DNA from: Gammaproteobacteria bacterium
Lineage (GTDB): Bacteria; Pseudomonadota; Gammaproteobacteria; Pseudomonadales; Azotimanducaceae
Length of the DNA: 8,938 bases
Assembly (NCBI GenBank): GCA_003476445.1
Contig: DMUF01000106.1
Span: forward strand, 3,831 to 12,768
Direction: 5' to 3'
In this document: in pieces, positions 1-6,003 of the stretch
How positions within the stretch are numbered: the first letter of the stretch is position 1
Layout of the letters: every line of letters starts with the position of its first letter
Notes under the pieces: generated by a model
Database searches by the model: none
Seen by the model: only the letters and a program-made list of their open reading frames with translations
Told to the model about the DNA's origin: nothing
Program-made: the position numbers and the translations under genes

Positions 1-602
1 TGCCAGAGCCCCATGGCGCCAACGTGCGAACCGGCTAACGGGTGATAACCAGACTCCACGTGCGGCAGCGCGATCAGTTCCGGCGGCAGCCCCTGCTCCG
101 CGAGCGTGCGCTCGATGAAGTCGGCCCAGCGCCCCGACCGAATGAGCCCATCACGAAAACGATCCGCCTGCCCCAGCTGGAACCGAAGCCTGCCGGCTGC
201 TTCACGGAACTCGGCAGGACGGGTGTTCGGACCCCACAGCGCCAGCACGCGTTTCGCGTCGGCCCCGAGACCGGCTCGCTCGCCCGATGCCAGCTGATTC
301 AGAATCGCCGTGTACCGACTCACGGCGGCGTCCACGATACGGCGGCGCTCCACGCTCGTATGCCGCTTCGGCAGCGTGAGCTCCGCGTAAACGATGTCGA
401 GCCGGGTATGGTCGTGCAACAGTCCCGCGTCGTTCGAGACCTCAGCGAAGATGCGGCGCCAGAACGCAATATCAGGCGCAAGCCCTGCAGGACGTTCCAG
501 ACGCACAGGTGCCGCAGACGTCTCTTGTATCGTTCCCCACGCGGGCGTGGCGACGATGACGAGCAAAGCCAAGACCCCGATGACAGCCTGAAGAGCGCGC
601 AT
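1..602 (-). CDS. Secreted SLT-family lytic murein transglycosylase (MltD-like), partial
   Basis: Reading leftward from the ATG at 602-600, an open frame of 200 codons reaches the window edge without a stop, so the C-terminus is missing. Residues 1-23 (MRALQAVIGVLALLVIVATPAWG) form a Sec-type signal peptide with no lipobox cysteine. A helical N-terminal region follows, containing FRDGLIRSGRW and then LPPELIALPHVESG, HVGAMGLW at the edge. The sequence LPHVES..HP....VGAMGLWQ is the start of the GH23 SLT domain, and E183 in VES is the expected catalytic acid. Family members cleave the MurNAc-GlcNAc bond in the periplasm and form 1,6-anhydroMurNAc ends. E. coli MltD is a lipoprotein with C-terminal LysM repeats; here the lipobox is absent, and LysM cannot be judged because the C-terminus is off the window. 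The gene is divergent from a YkuD L,D-transpeptidase, which fits a cell-wall role. No strong Shine-Dalgarno is seen. Family assignment is firm; MltD orthology is not. Confidence 0.86.
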   Translation of the reverse strand, partial: MRALQAVIGVLALLVIVATPAWGTIQETSAAPVRLERPAGLAPDIAFWRRIFAEVSNDAGLLHDHTRLDIVYAELTLPKRHTSVERRRIVDAAVSRYTAILNQLASGERAGLGADAKRVLALWGPNTRPAEFREAAGRLRFQLGQADRFRDGLIRSGRWADFIERTLAEQGLPPELIALPHVESGYHPLAGSHVGAMGLW

Positions 603-634
603 CGCCGAAATAGACCCTATCCCGCCGTCAGGTT

Positions 635-650
635 CAAGCGCGGGCGCTTG
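635..650. repeat. Inverted repeat, 7-base arms, in divergent promoter region
   Basis: CAAGCGC and GCGCTTG are perfect 7-base arms separated by GG. The repeat lies 33 bases upstream of the transglycosylase start and about 77 bases upstream of the transpeptidase start. It could be an operator for a dimeric regulator or a hairpin in a 5' leader. It has no following T-run, so it is not an intrinsic terminator. Function is unknown. Confidence 0.4.
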
Positions 651-685
651 CTGCTCCGTGCCGCGGCGCCTAGCATCCTTGCCAA

Positions 686-701
686 GCCATCGTCCGATGG
701 C
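686..701. repeat. Second inverted repeat, 7-base arms, upstream of L,D-transpeptidase
   Basis: GCCATCG and CGATGGC are perfect 7-base arms around a 2-base centre (TC). This is the same geometry as the repeat at 635-650 but an unrelated sequence. It ends 10 bases before the putative Shine-Dalgarno (cggag, 712-716) of the transpeptidase gene. It could therefore be an operator or a leader hairpin affecting that gene. No function is established. Confidence 0.4.
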
Positions 702-726
702 CCCCGACTTTCGGAGCTCATCTCGC

Positions 727-1233
727 ATGCGGTTCTTGTCGCGCGTTCAGCGTCTGATTTTCGCCCTGGTGCTCGGGTGCTCCGCGAGCAGCGTCGAAGC
801 GAGGGGCGACTTCATCGATCGCGTGGTGATCGATAAATCCTCTCGCACCATGAGCCTGCTCGCCGGCGACGATGTCTATCGCACCTACTTCGTTGCACTG
901 GGGGGCGCGCCCGAGGGACCAAAGCTCGAAGAGGGTGACCAGCGCACGCCTGAGGGCGTCTATGCGATCAGCGCGCGCCAGCCGCGGAGCAGCTTCTACC
1001 GTGGTCTCGTGATCAGCTACCCGAACGCGCGGGACGTCGAACAGGCGAAAGCGCGTGGCGTGGATCCTGGCGGCGAAATCATGATCCACGGGCTGCGCAA
1101 TGAATATGCGTGGATGGGCGAGCGCCACCGTCGCACCGACTGGACCGAGGGCTGCATCGCGGTAACGAACGAGGAAATCGACGAAATCTGGCAGCTCGTC
1201 GATATCGGGACCCCGGTCGAAATCCGTCCCTGA
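727..1233 (+). CDS. Periplasmic YkuD-family L,D-transpeptidase
   Basis: The product is 168 aa with an N-terminal signal peptide (about residues 1-25, hydrophobic core LIFALVLG, cleavage likely after VEA) followed by a single YkuD domain. The signature is clear: IMIHG with H121, then TEGCIAV with the catalytic C143, ending TPVEIRP. The motifs GDQRTPEGVYAIS, ISYPNARD and DPGGEIMIHGL place it with the small gammaproteobacterial YafK/ErfK-like proteins. Such enzymes make 3-3 peptidoglycan crosslinks, attach or release lipoproteins, or cleave peptide links; which one cannot be told here. The frame is open to a GTG at 658, but the ATG at 727 is preferred because it begins directly at the signal peptide and has cggag at 712-716, 10 bases upstream. 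LVLGC resembles a lipobox but has Leu at -2, so lipidation is unlikely. It is divergent from a lytic transglycosylase and may share an operon with the next two ORFs. Confidence 0.93.
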   Translation: MRFLSRVQRLIFALVLGCSASSVEARGDFIDRVVIDKSSRTMSLLAGDDVYRTYFVALGGAPEGPKLEEGDQRTPEGVYAISARQPRSSFYRGLVISYPNARDVEQAKARGVDPGGEIMIHGLRNEYAWMGERHRRTDWTEGCIAVTNEEIDEIWQLVDIGTPVEIRP

Positions 1234-1244
1234 GCTGAACCCGC

Positions 1245-1721
1245 GTGACGCAGACAGAGAGCACGGCTGCCGGGCGTCTTGATGGCACGCTGATAGCTGC
1301 CGTCCGGCTGGTGCGCGCGGCTGGCGGCGCCGCGTCGCCCGCCAGGATGAACACGGCCCATTCAGCCGCGCCCTCAGCCGCGCCCTGGGCGATCGAGATC
1401 GAGACCAAGTGCGGGCGCGTGGTACATCTGGTCTGCGCGCGCGCGGGGGAGCGACCCCCGCTTGGCGCCGAGCGCCAAAAGCTACAGTGTTGTCTCGGTC
1501 CGTTCATGCCTTCAGCCGGACGCGCGGCGCGCGATCTGACCACCGAGGCAGCTGTCGCCTTCGCTCATCGTCCGCGCGTTGTCGCTCTGCGAGCGGCGCC
1601 TGAACAGGAGCACGCGGAATGGCGCTTGTCGTTTGATACCGGGATCACGCTCGTCATAAGCGCGACCGCAGCGGGACCGCGCCTGGATACCCGGACGACA
1701 GCATCCGGCGCGCAGCATTGA
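1245..1721 (+). CDS. Hypothetical protein, Ala/Arg-rich, unrecognised
   Basis: I do not recognise this 158-aa product. Support for coding is circumstantial. It fits the gap between two real genes, starts 11 bases after the transpeptidase stop, ends 1 base before the GNAT start, and roughly 70% of its codons end in G or C. The first 40 residues are low-complexity Ala-rich. The remainder looks more protein-like, with the strand-like segment WAIEIETKCGRVVHLVC, a Cys-Cys pair in KLQCCLGPF, and a C-terminal stretch WRLSFDTGITLVISAT. There is no signal peptide or obvious membrane segment. GTG at 1245 has no good ribosome-binding site; the internal ATG at 1347 would remove the Ala-rich leader. It could be a real cytoplasmic protein co-transcribed with its neighbours, or a chance open frame in GC-rich DNA. 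No alternative gene on either strand explains 1234-1722 better. Confidence 0.42.
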   Translation: MTQTESTAAGRLDGTLIAAVRLVRAAGGAASPARMNTAHSAAPSAAPWAIEIETKCGRVVHLVCARAGERPPLGAERQKLQCCLGPFMPSAGRAARDLTTEAAVAFAHRPRVVALRAAPEQEHAEWRLSFDTGITLVISATAAGPRLDTRTTASGAQH

Positions 1722-1722
1722 C

Positions 1723-2247
1723 ATGCAGCCCTCGCAGCACGTGATCAACGTGCGAGCGGCGAGCCGCGCTGATCAACCACAGCTGCTCGAGCTCAACAAC
1801 AGCGCCGTTCCCGCCGTGAACGCTTTGTCGGTCGAGCGGTTCGCGCACTTGCTCGCGCAAAGCATCTGGGTCGGTGTCGCGGAGCGCGCAGGGGAGCCCG
1901 TCGGTTTTTTGCTCGCACTCGACCAGAATGCGGTCTACGACAGCCTGAACTTTCGCTTCTTTCACGCGCGTTTTGACCGCTTCGCCTACGTCGACCGGGT
2001 CGTGGTTGCGCCCGATGCCCAGTCCGCAGGGGTGGGCTCGGCGCTTTACGCAGCGCTCTTCGCTGCCGCTGACGCGTATCCCGTGACGGCATGCGAGGTG
2101 AATATCAAGCCAAGCAACCCAGGGTCACTTCGATTTCACGAACGACTCGGGTTCACCGCCGTGGGCGAACAGGATACGGAGCGCGGCACCAAGCGGGTGC
2201 GGCTGCTCGTACGATCGATCAACGCGTCGTTTCGTTCGCTTCGCTGA
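1723..2247 (+). CDS. GNAT-family N-acetyltransferase
   Basis: The product is 174 aa, a typical single GNAT domain. Motif A, which binds the acetyl-CoA pyrophosphate, is visible as VVVAPDAQSAGVGSALY, with the Q-x-x-G-x-G core at Q100, G103 and G105. Motif B is NPGSLRFHERLGFTAVGE at about 132-149. The central segment LNFRFFHARFDRFAYVDRVVV resembles the predicted acetyltransferases of COG3818 as I remember them. Family members transfer acetyl from acetyl-CoA to an amine of a small molecule or protein; the substrate cannot be inferred. The ATG at 1723 comes one base after the preceding stop, suggesting translational coupling. The last 29 bases overlap the convergent RRM gene. No signal peptide, so cytoplasmic. 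Confidence 0.91.
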   Translation: MQPSQHVINVRAASRADQPQLLELNNSAVPAVNALSVERFAHLLAQSIWVGVAERAGEPVGFLLALDQNAVYDSLNFRFFHARFDRFAYVDRVVVAPDAQSAGVGSALYAALFAAADAYPVTACEVNIKPSNPGSLRFHERLGFTAVGEQDTERGTKRVRLLVRSINASFRSLR

Positions 2248-2467
2248 TGCGCAGCGGTCTTCCATTCAGCGGCGCGCCGTTCAGTTCCTGCAGCGCGCGG
2301 TCTGCGGCGACCGGGTCCATTTCGACAAAGCCGAATCCACGTGAACGCCCGCTCGCGCGGTCAAGAATCACGCGCGCCGACTTCACCTCTCCGACCACTG
2401 CGAAACAGGTGTAGAGGTCATTGTCAGTGGCGGTCCAGGCCAGGTTGCCCACGTAAAGCTTCTTCAT
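2219..2467 (-). CDS. Single-RRM RNA-binding protein
   Basis: The product is 82 aa and consists almost entirely of one RNA recognition motif. RNP-2 is LYVGNL at residues 4-9 and RNP-1 is RGFGFVEM near residues 43-50, with the aromatic RNA-stacking positions kept (Tyr in RNP-2, two Phe in RNP-1). A short tail, SEANETTR, follows. The frame continues upstream to 2566, but the ATG at 2467 is chosen because MKKLYVGNL is the usual start of bacterial one-domain RRM proteins and a promoter lies just upstream. Such proteins bind single-stranded RNA in the cytoplasm; in several bacteria relatives respond to cold, but nothing here shows this. No strong Shine-Dalgarno is visible. The 3' end overlaps the convergent acetyltransferase gene by 29 bases. 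Confidence 0.94.
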   Translation of the reverse strand: MKKLYVGNLAWTATDNDLYTCFAVVGEVKSARVILDRASGRSRGFGFVEMDPVAADRALQELNGAPLNGRPLRISEANETTR

Positions 2468-2499
2468 CGCACGGATCGTCTGAAAATGGCGTCTTCGCC

Positions 2500-2529
2500 A
2501 GTATACGATCGCGACATTACGACTGTGAA
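2500..2529 (-). promoter_or_regulatory. Sigma70-like promoter of the RRM gene
   Basis: On the minus strand, TTCACA (2529-2524, five of six to TTGACA) is followed by an 18-base spacer and TATACT (2505-2500, five of six to TATAAT). Transcription would start near 2493, leaving a leader of about 25 bases before the ATG at 2467. This is the best promoter-like match I found in the window, and it sits between the vanZ end and the RRM start, as expected for an independent transcript. Confidence 0.55.
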
Positions 2530-2592
2530 GGCTGTGTTTGCTTCGGACCGGAAGCCCGCGTACCACAGCTGAAGAGGCGCAAGGGACTGGAT

Positions 2593-2955
2593 TCAGCCCG
2601 AGCTTCGCGACCGCCAGCGATCGCGCAGAATGCGCAACGCGCCGACCACAGCAAGACCAACCGCAGTCGCAACGATATCAACGAGCAGATCGACCGGGTC
2701 GGCCTGACGCAAACCAGACATCCCCTGCACTACCTCGATGAGGGCGCCATAAAAGACGAGCCAGGCGCCAATCACCCACAACGGGCGACGGGAATAGGCG
2801 AGTGCTCCCGATACCGCCAGGGTAAGAAACGCGCCCGCGTGCAGCACCAGATCACCAAGCTGGGCGACCTGATCGGGCACCGAGGGAACAAGCGCAAAGA
2901 GAGAGCAGACTGCCAGCAGCGCCCAGAACGCCGGACGGCGAAGCGCGCGCACCAC
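2593..2955 (-). CDS. VanZ-like integral membrane protein
   Basis: The product is 120 aa with four hydrophobic segments, roughly residues 8-25, 37-54, 58-76 and 88-108, and a basic C-terminal tail (RDRWRSRSSG). The VanZ-type pattern is present: LVLHAGAFLTLA in the second helix, then IEVVQG...R..D..D....G spanning helices three and four, with E74, Q77, R83, D86 and D89. The Asn often found four residues after the last Asp appears to be D93. VanZ confers low-level teicoplanin resistance in enterococci, but most chromosomal relatives have no known role, and resistance should not be inferred here. The GTG start at 2955 lies one base downstream of the hemE stop, so the two are almost certainly co-transcribed. 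No good terminator follows before the RRM promoter. Confidence 0.86.
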   Translation of the reverse strand: MVRALRRPAFWALLAVCSLFALVPSVPDQVAQLGDLVLHAGAFLTLAVSGALAYSRRPLWVIGAWLVFYGALIEVVQGMSGLRQADPVDLLVDIVATAVGLAVVGALRILRDRWRSRSSG

Positions 2956-2956
2956 G

Positions 2957-3979
2957 TCAGCGGGCCGAGGTCTCGTGCACGAAATCCACGAGGAACTTCA
3001 CGTTATCCACCGGCGTTTCCGGAATGATGCCGTGACCCAGATTAAAGATGTGACCGGGACGATCGCCCGCTTCGGCGAGAACCCGCCGCGCCTGCTCGGC
3101 CACGGTCGCGCGATCCGCGCACAGTACGATCGGGTCGAGGTTACCTTGCACGGCGGTGACCCCGAGAGCTTGCCAGGTGCTGCCGAGCGGCACACGCCAG
3201 TCGAGCGCCAGCACATCCGGGCCGGCTGCCAGCGTTCGCGGCAACAGGTGCGCATTCCCTGTCCCGAAATAGATCACCGGCACCTTGCCGCGCAAACGCT
3301 CTATGAGCGCGGTCAGATGCGGCAGCACGTAGCGCTCGAAGTCCGCAACGGAGAGGCAGCCTACCCAGGTATCAAACAGCTGCACCGCCTCGACGCCCGC
3401 CGCGATCTGCAGCTCCAGGTAGCTTGCCACCTGCCAGACCAGCTTCGTCATGAGCGCATCCCACACTGCCGGAGCTTCGTACATCATGCGCTTCACATGC
3501 ACATAGTTACGCGAGCCCTTTCCTTCTATCGCGTAGGAAGCAAGCGTGAACGGAGCGCCCGCAAAGCCGATCAGCGCAACCGGCGCGGGCAGCCCGGAAA
3601 GGACGTTGCGCACGGTTTCAGCGATGTAAGGGGTGGACTCTTCGGCCGGCGCGGTCACGAGCGCCGCCACATCAGCGGCCGAACGCAACGGGTTGGCAAA
3701 CACCGGGCCTTCGCCAGCCTTGTAGTCGAGCGCGAGCCCCATGGGCTCGAGGATCGGTAACAAATCCGCGAACAGAATCGCGGCATCGACGCCAAGGATA
3801 CGCTGGGCATCCAGCGTCGCCTGCGCCGCGAGCTCCGGGTTCTTGAAGAACGCGAGGCTCGGCATACGCCCTTTGACCGCGTGATACTCGGGCATGTAAC
3901 GCCCAGCCTGCCGGTTCAGCCAGATGGGCGTGTACTCGGTCGCTTCGCCGCGACAGGCGCGAAGGAAGGTCTTGTCCAT
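2957..3979 (-). CDS. hemE: Uroporphyrinogen decarboxylase
   Basis: HemE removes the four acetate carboxyl groups of uroporphyrinogen III to give coproporphyrinogen III in cytoplasmic heme synthesis. The 340-aa product is full length. RQAGRYMPEY carries R23 and R27, which bind substrate carboxylates. AAILFADLLP carries D72, the equivalent of human Asp86, at the same 49-residue distance from the first Arg. IGFAGAPFTLASYAIEG is the second family signature with Y149, and NLGHGIIPETP gives H316. The position before RQAGR is Asn22 where Met is usual. The frame extends to a GTG at 4012, but the ATG at 3979 matches the usual N-terminus (MDKTFLRACRGE), so I start there; neither start has a strong Shine-Dalgarno. 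It lies 55 bases downstream of fabV and one base upstream of vanZ, indicating a fabV-hemE-vanZ transcript. Confidence 0.97.
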   Translation of the reverse strand: MDKTFLRACRGEATEYTPIWLNRQAGRYMPEYHAVKGRMPSLAFFKNPELAAQATLDAQRILGVDAAILFADLLPILEPMGLALDYKAGEGPVFANPLRSAADVAALVTAPAEESTPYIAETVRNVLSGLPAPVALIGFAGAPFTLASYAIEGKGSRNYVHVKRMMYEAPAVWDALMTKLVWQVASYLELQIAAGVEAVQLFDTWVGCLSVADFERYVLPHLTALIERLRGKVPVIYFGTGNAHLLPRTLAAGPDVLALDWRVPLGSTWQALGVTAVQGNLDPIVLCADRATVAEQARRVLAEAGDRPGHIFNLGHGIIPETPVDNVKFLVDFVHETSAR

Positions 3980-4034
3980 GGTGTGCGGACGCTCGGCAGA
4001 TGGCGGGGGCACGTTAACAGATGGACCCGAGTGG

Positions 4035-5225
4035 TCAACCGGCGTCAGGTCGACCCATGAACGGATCCTGCTCGGCGTCGTAATTCACGCCGTCGATACC
4101 GAAACCAAAGATCCTCAGAAAATCCGAACGGAATCCGGGCAGGTCCGCAAGCGCGTCCAGGTTCTCCGTCGTAACCAGCGGCCAGCGCCGACGCACCTCG
4201 TTCTGCACCGCATCCGAGAGCTCGACATCGTCCACACGGATACGTCCGACGTCGTCCAGACGCTGCGCCCCGCCGCAGAGCTGCGTCGCAAACAGACGCT
4301 GAATGTGCGAAATGATGTCCTCATGCAACCCCTGCTCCTTCATCACCCGGAACAGGAGCGAGGCATACAGCGGTACCACGGGAATCGCGCTGCTCGCCTG
4401 CGATACAACCGCCTTGAGGGTTGCAACCCGCGCATCGCCGGACAGCGCCGCGAGCCGGCCACGCAGGGCAAGCGCCGCGCGATCGAGATCTTCCTTCGCC
4501 TTGCCAAGCGTCGCGTGCCAGTAGATCGGCCAGGTCAGTTCGCTGCCAATGTAGGTGTAGGCAAGGGTGCGGAAACCCGGCGCGAGTACGCCCGCCGACG
4601 CGAGAGCATCGACCCAGAACTCCCAATCTTCTCCACCCATGACCGCCACCGTCGCCGCGGTTTCCTCCGGTGTCGCGGGCTCGAGATCCACGTCATGGAC
4701 CTCGCCTCGATCCACATTGAGGGTCTTGATGTGTACGGGCGATCCCAGTGGCTTGATCGCCGAGCGATGCAAGACGCCCGTGCGCGGGTGCAGCCGGACC
4801 GGGGAGGCAAGGCTGTACACCAGAAGATCGATCTGGCCGAGATCCGCGCGGATGGTCTCGATAACACGCGCCTTCATGGCGTCGGAGAAGGCGTCTCCGT
4901 CGATGGTTTGGGCATACCGTCCTGCGGCTCGCGCGGCCTCTTCGAAAGCGATGTTGTTGTACCAGCCCGCGGTTGCCGTCTTGTTGTCCACCGGCGCTTT
5001 CTCAAACGACACGCCAAGGGTGTCGGCGCCACAGCCGAAGGCAGCGACGATGCGGGACGCAAGCCCGTAGCCGCCGGAACAACCCAGCACGAGCGCGCGT
5101 CGAACCCCCGCGTCGAGCGGTCCCTGCCGTCGCACAAACGCAGCCTGCTCCTCCACATGGGCGCGGCAGCCGTCCGGGTGCGCGGTGGTGCAGATAAAGC
5201 CGCGAATCCTGGGTTTGACGATCAT
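4035..5225 (-). CDS. fabV: FabV-type enoyl-ACP/enoyl-CoA reductase (NADH)
   Basis: FabV reduces trans-2-enoyl-ACP (or enoyl-CoA) with NADH in the last step of each fatty-acid elongation cycle. The 396-aa product has the family length. It starts MIVKPRIRGFICTTAHPDGC, has the NADH-binding glycine motif LGCSGGYGLASR at 47-58, the VYSLASPVR...P.TG segment at 136-150, and the active-site pair Y235-x8-K244 (in TWPIYWHATLGKAK), the same numbering as characterised FabV proteins. The C-terminal region GFGIDGVNYDAEQDP is also typical. FabV enzymes are known for low triclosan sensitivity compared with FabI; whether this genome also has FabI is not visible. It heads a likely operon with hemE and vanZ. 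A weak -10-like TATCAT lies at 5261-5256 without a good -35, and no clear Shine-Dalgarno precedes the ATG. Confidence 0.97.
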   Translation of the reverse strand: MIVKPRIRGFICTTAHPDGCRAHVEEQAAFVRRQGPLDAGVRRALVLGCSGGYGLASRIVAAFGCGADTLGVSFEKAPVDNKTATAGWYNNIAFEEAARAAGRYAQTIDGDAFSDAMKARVIETIRADLGQIDLLVYSLASPVRLHPRTGVLHRSAIKPLGSPVHIKTLNVDRGEVHDVDLEPATPEETAATVAVMGGEDWEFWVDALASAGVLAPGFRTLAYTYIGSELTWPIYWHATLGKAKEDLDRAALALRGRLAALSGDARVATLKAVVSQASSAIPVVPLYASLLFRVMKEQGLHEDIISHIQRLFATQLCGGAQRLDDVGRIRVDDVELSDAVQNEVRRRWPLVTTENLDALADLPGFRSDFLRIFGFGIDGVNYDAEQDPFMGRPDAG

Positions 5226-5311
5226 GGTGGAGGCGTCCCGGTGTCCTGACGCGCCATGATACAGTGCCCGCGGGAGTTGCTGTACGCAGCCGAGGGATGA
5301 GGGGTCTCAGT

Positions 5312-5977
5312 ATGGAATTCAACGAGGTCGTACGTACCACCTTTGCCGCGCGGGCGTTTACCGACGAACCCGTGACGGATGCGGAACTGCGCAGCCTGTT
5401 CGACAACGCCCGCTTTGCACCGAGCGGCGGCAACCGCCAGCCCTGGCGGGTGATCGTCGTACGTGATCGCGGACCTCGAGACGCACTGCTACCCCTGATT
5501 CGCCCCACCATGCAGCGTTACATGGCGCAGATGCAGGCCGGGGAAGCGCCCTGGAATACGGTGAATCCGACGCGTCTGACAGACGAGCAGATCGCGGCGA
5601 CGCCGGCTCCGGAGGCGCTGCTGCGCCAGGTGCTCGACGCACCGGTGCTGCTCGTGATTTTCGTCGACCTGTCCTACGTGGCGGCGTTCGACGCTGATCT
5701 GGATCGGGTCGGCGTGATCGCTGGCGCCTCCATCTACCCGTTCGTGTGGAACCTTCTGCTCAGCGCTCGCAACATCGGTCTCGGCGGAACGCTGACCACG
5801 TTCGCCGGCGCGCGCGAGTCCGACGTGCAGGCGCTGTTTGGCGTGCCCTCGCACTTCGCGTTCGCAGCCATGCTGCCGATCGGGCACCCGGTCAAGCAGC
5901 TCACGCGTCTCAAGCGGGGGCCGATCGAGGACTTCGTGCGACTCGAGCACTGGAGCGGTCCCACGCTCCCCGGCTGA
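5312..5977 (+). CDS. Nitroreductase-family FMN-dependent oxidoreductase
   Basis: The product is 221 aa. The FMN-binding features of the nitroreductase fold are visible: the N-terminal R-x-F segment FAARAFTDEPV at 11-21, then RFAPSGGNRQPWRVIVV at 34-50, the C-terminal SARNIGLGGTLTT at 151-163 and LPIGHP at 188-193, followed by a basic KR pair. Enzymes of this fold reduce nitro groups, quinones, enones or flavins using NAD(P)H; the natural substrate is not predictable. The frame extends back to ATGs at 5264 and 5297, but the ATG at 5312 has GAGGGG at 5299-5304, seven bases upstream, and gives the standard N-terminus. The gene is divergent from fabV and lies 26 bases before the amidase gene on the same strand, suggesting an operon. 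Confidence 0.93.
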   Translation: MEFNEVVRTTFAARAFTDEPVTDAELRSLFDNARFAPSGGNRQPWRVIVVRDRGPRDALLPLIRPTMQRYMAQMQAGEAPWNTVNPTRLTDEQIAATPAPEALLRQVLDAPVLLVIFVDLSYVAAFDADLDRVGVIAGASIYPFVWNLLLSARNIGLGGTLTTFAGARESDVQALFGVPSHFAFAAMLPIGHPVKQLTRLKRGPIEDFVRLEHWSGPTLPG

Positions 5978-6003
5978 TCGGCGGCACCAAGGCGAGGGTC
6001 ACC

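Noticed and set aside
42..836. 264-aa plus-strand frame across the left end
   Set aside because: It lies antisense to the lytic transglycosylase, which has clear SLT motifs, and runs into the transpeptidase signal peptide; Arg/Pro-rich shadow frame.
2537..2552. GCTTC/GAAGC hairpin after the VanZ-like gene as a terminator
   Set aside because: Only five stem pairs and no T-run in the direction of transcription.
2341..3027. 228-aa plus-strand frame
   Set aside because: Covers the antisense of the VanZ-like gene and the RRM gene 5' end; composition is Arg/Gln-rich and no domain is visible.
3924..5249. 441-aa plus-strand frame opposite fabV
   Set aside because: Antisense shadow of fabV, which is unambiguous by motifs and length; long antisense frames are common in GC-rich genes.
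5256..5261. TATCAT as a fabV promoter
   Set aside because: Good -10 similarity but no acceptable -35 at 16-18 bases; too weak to list as a feature.
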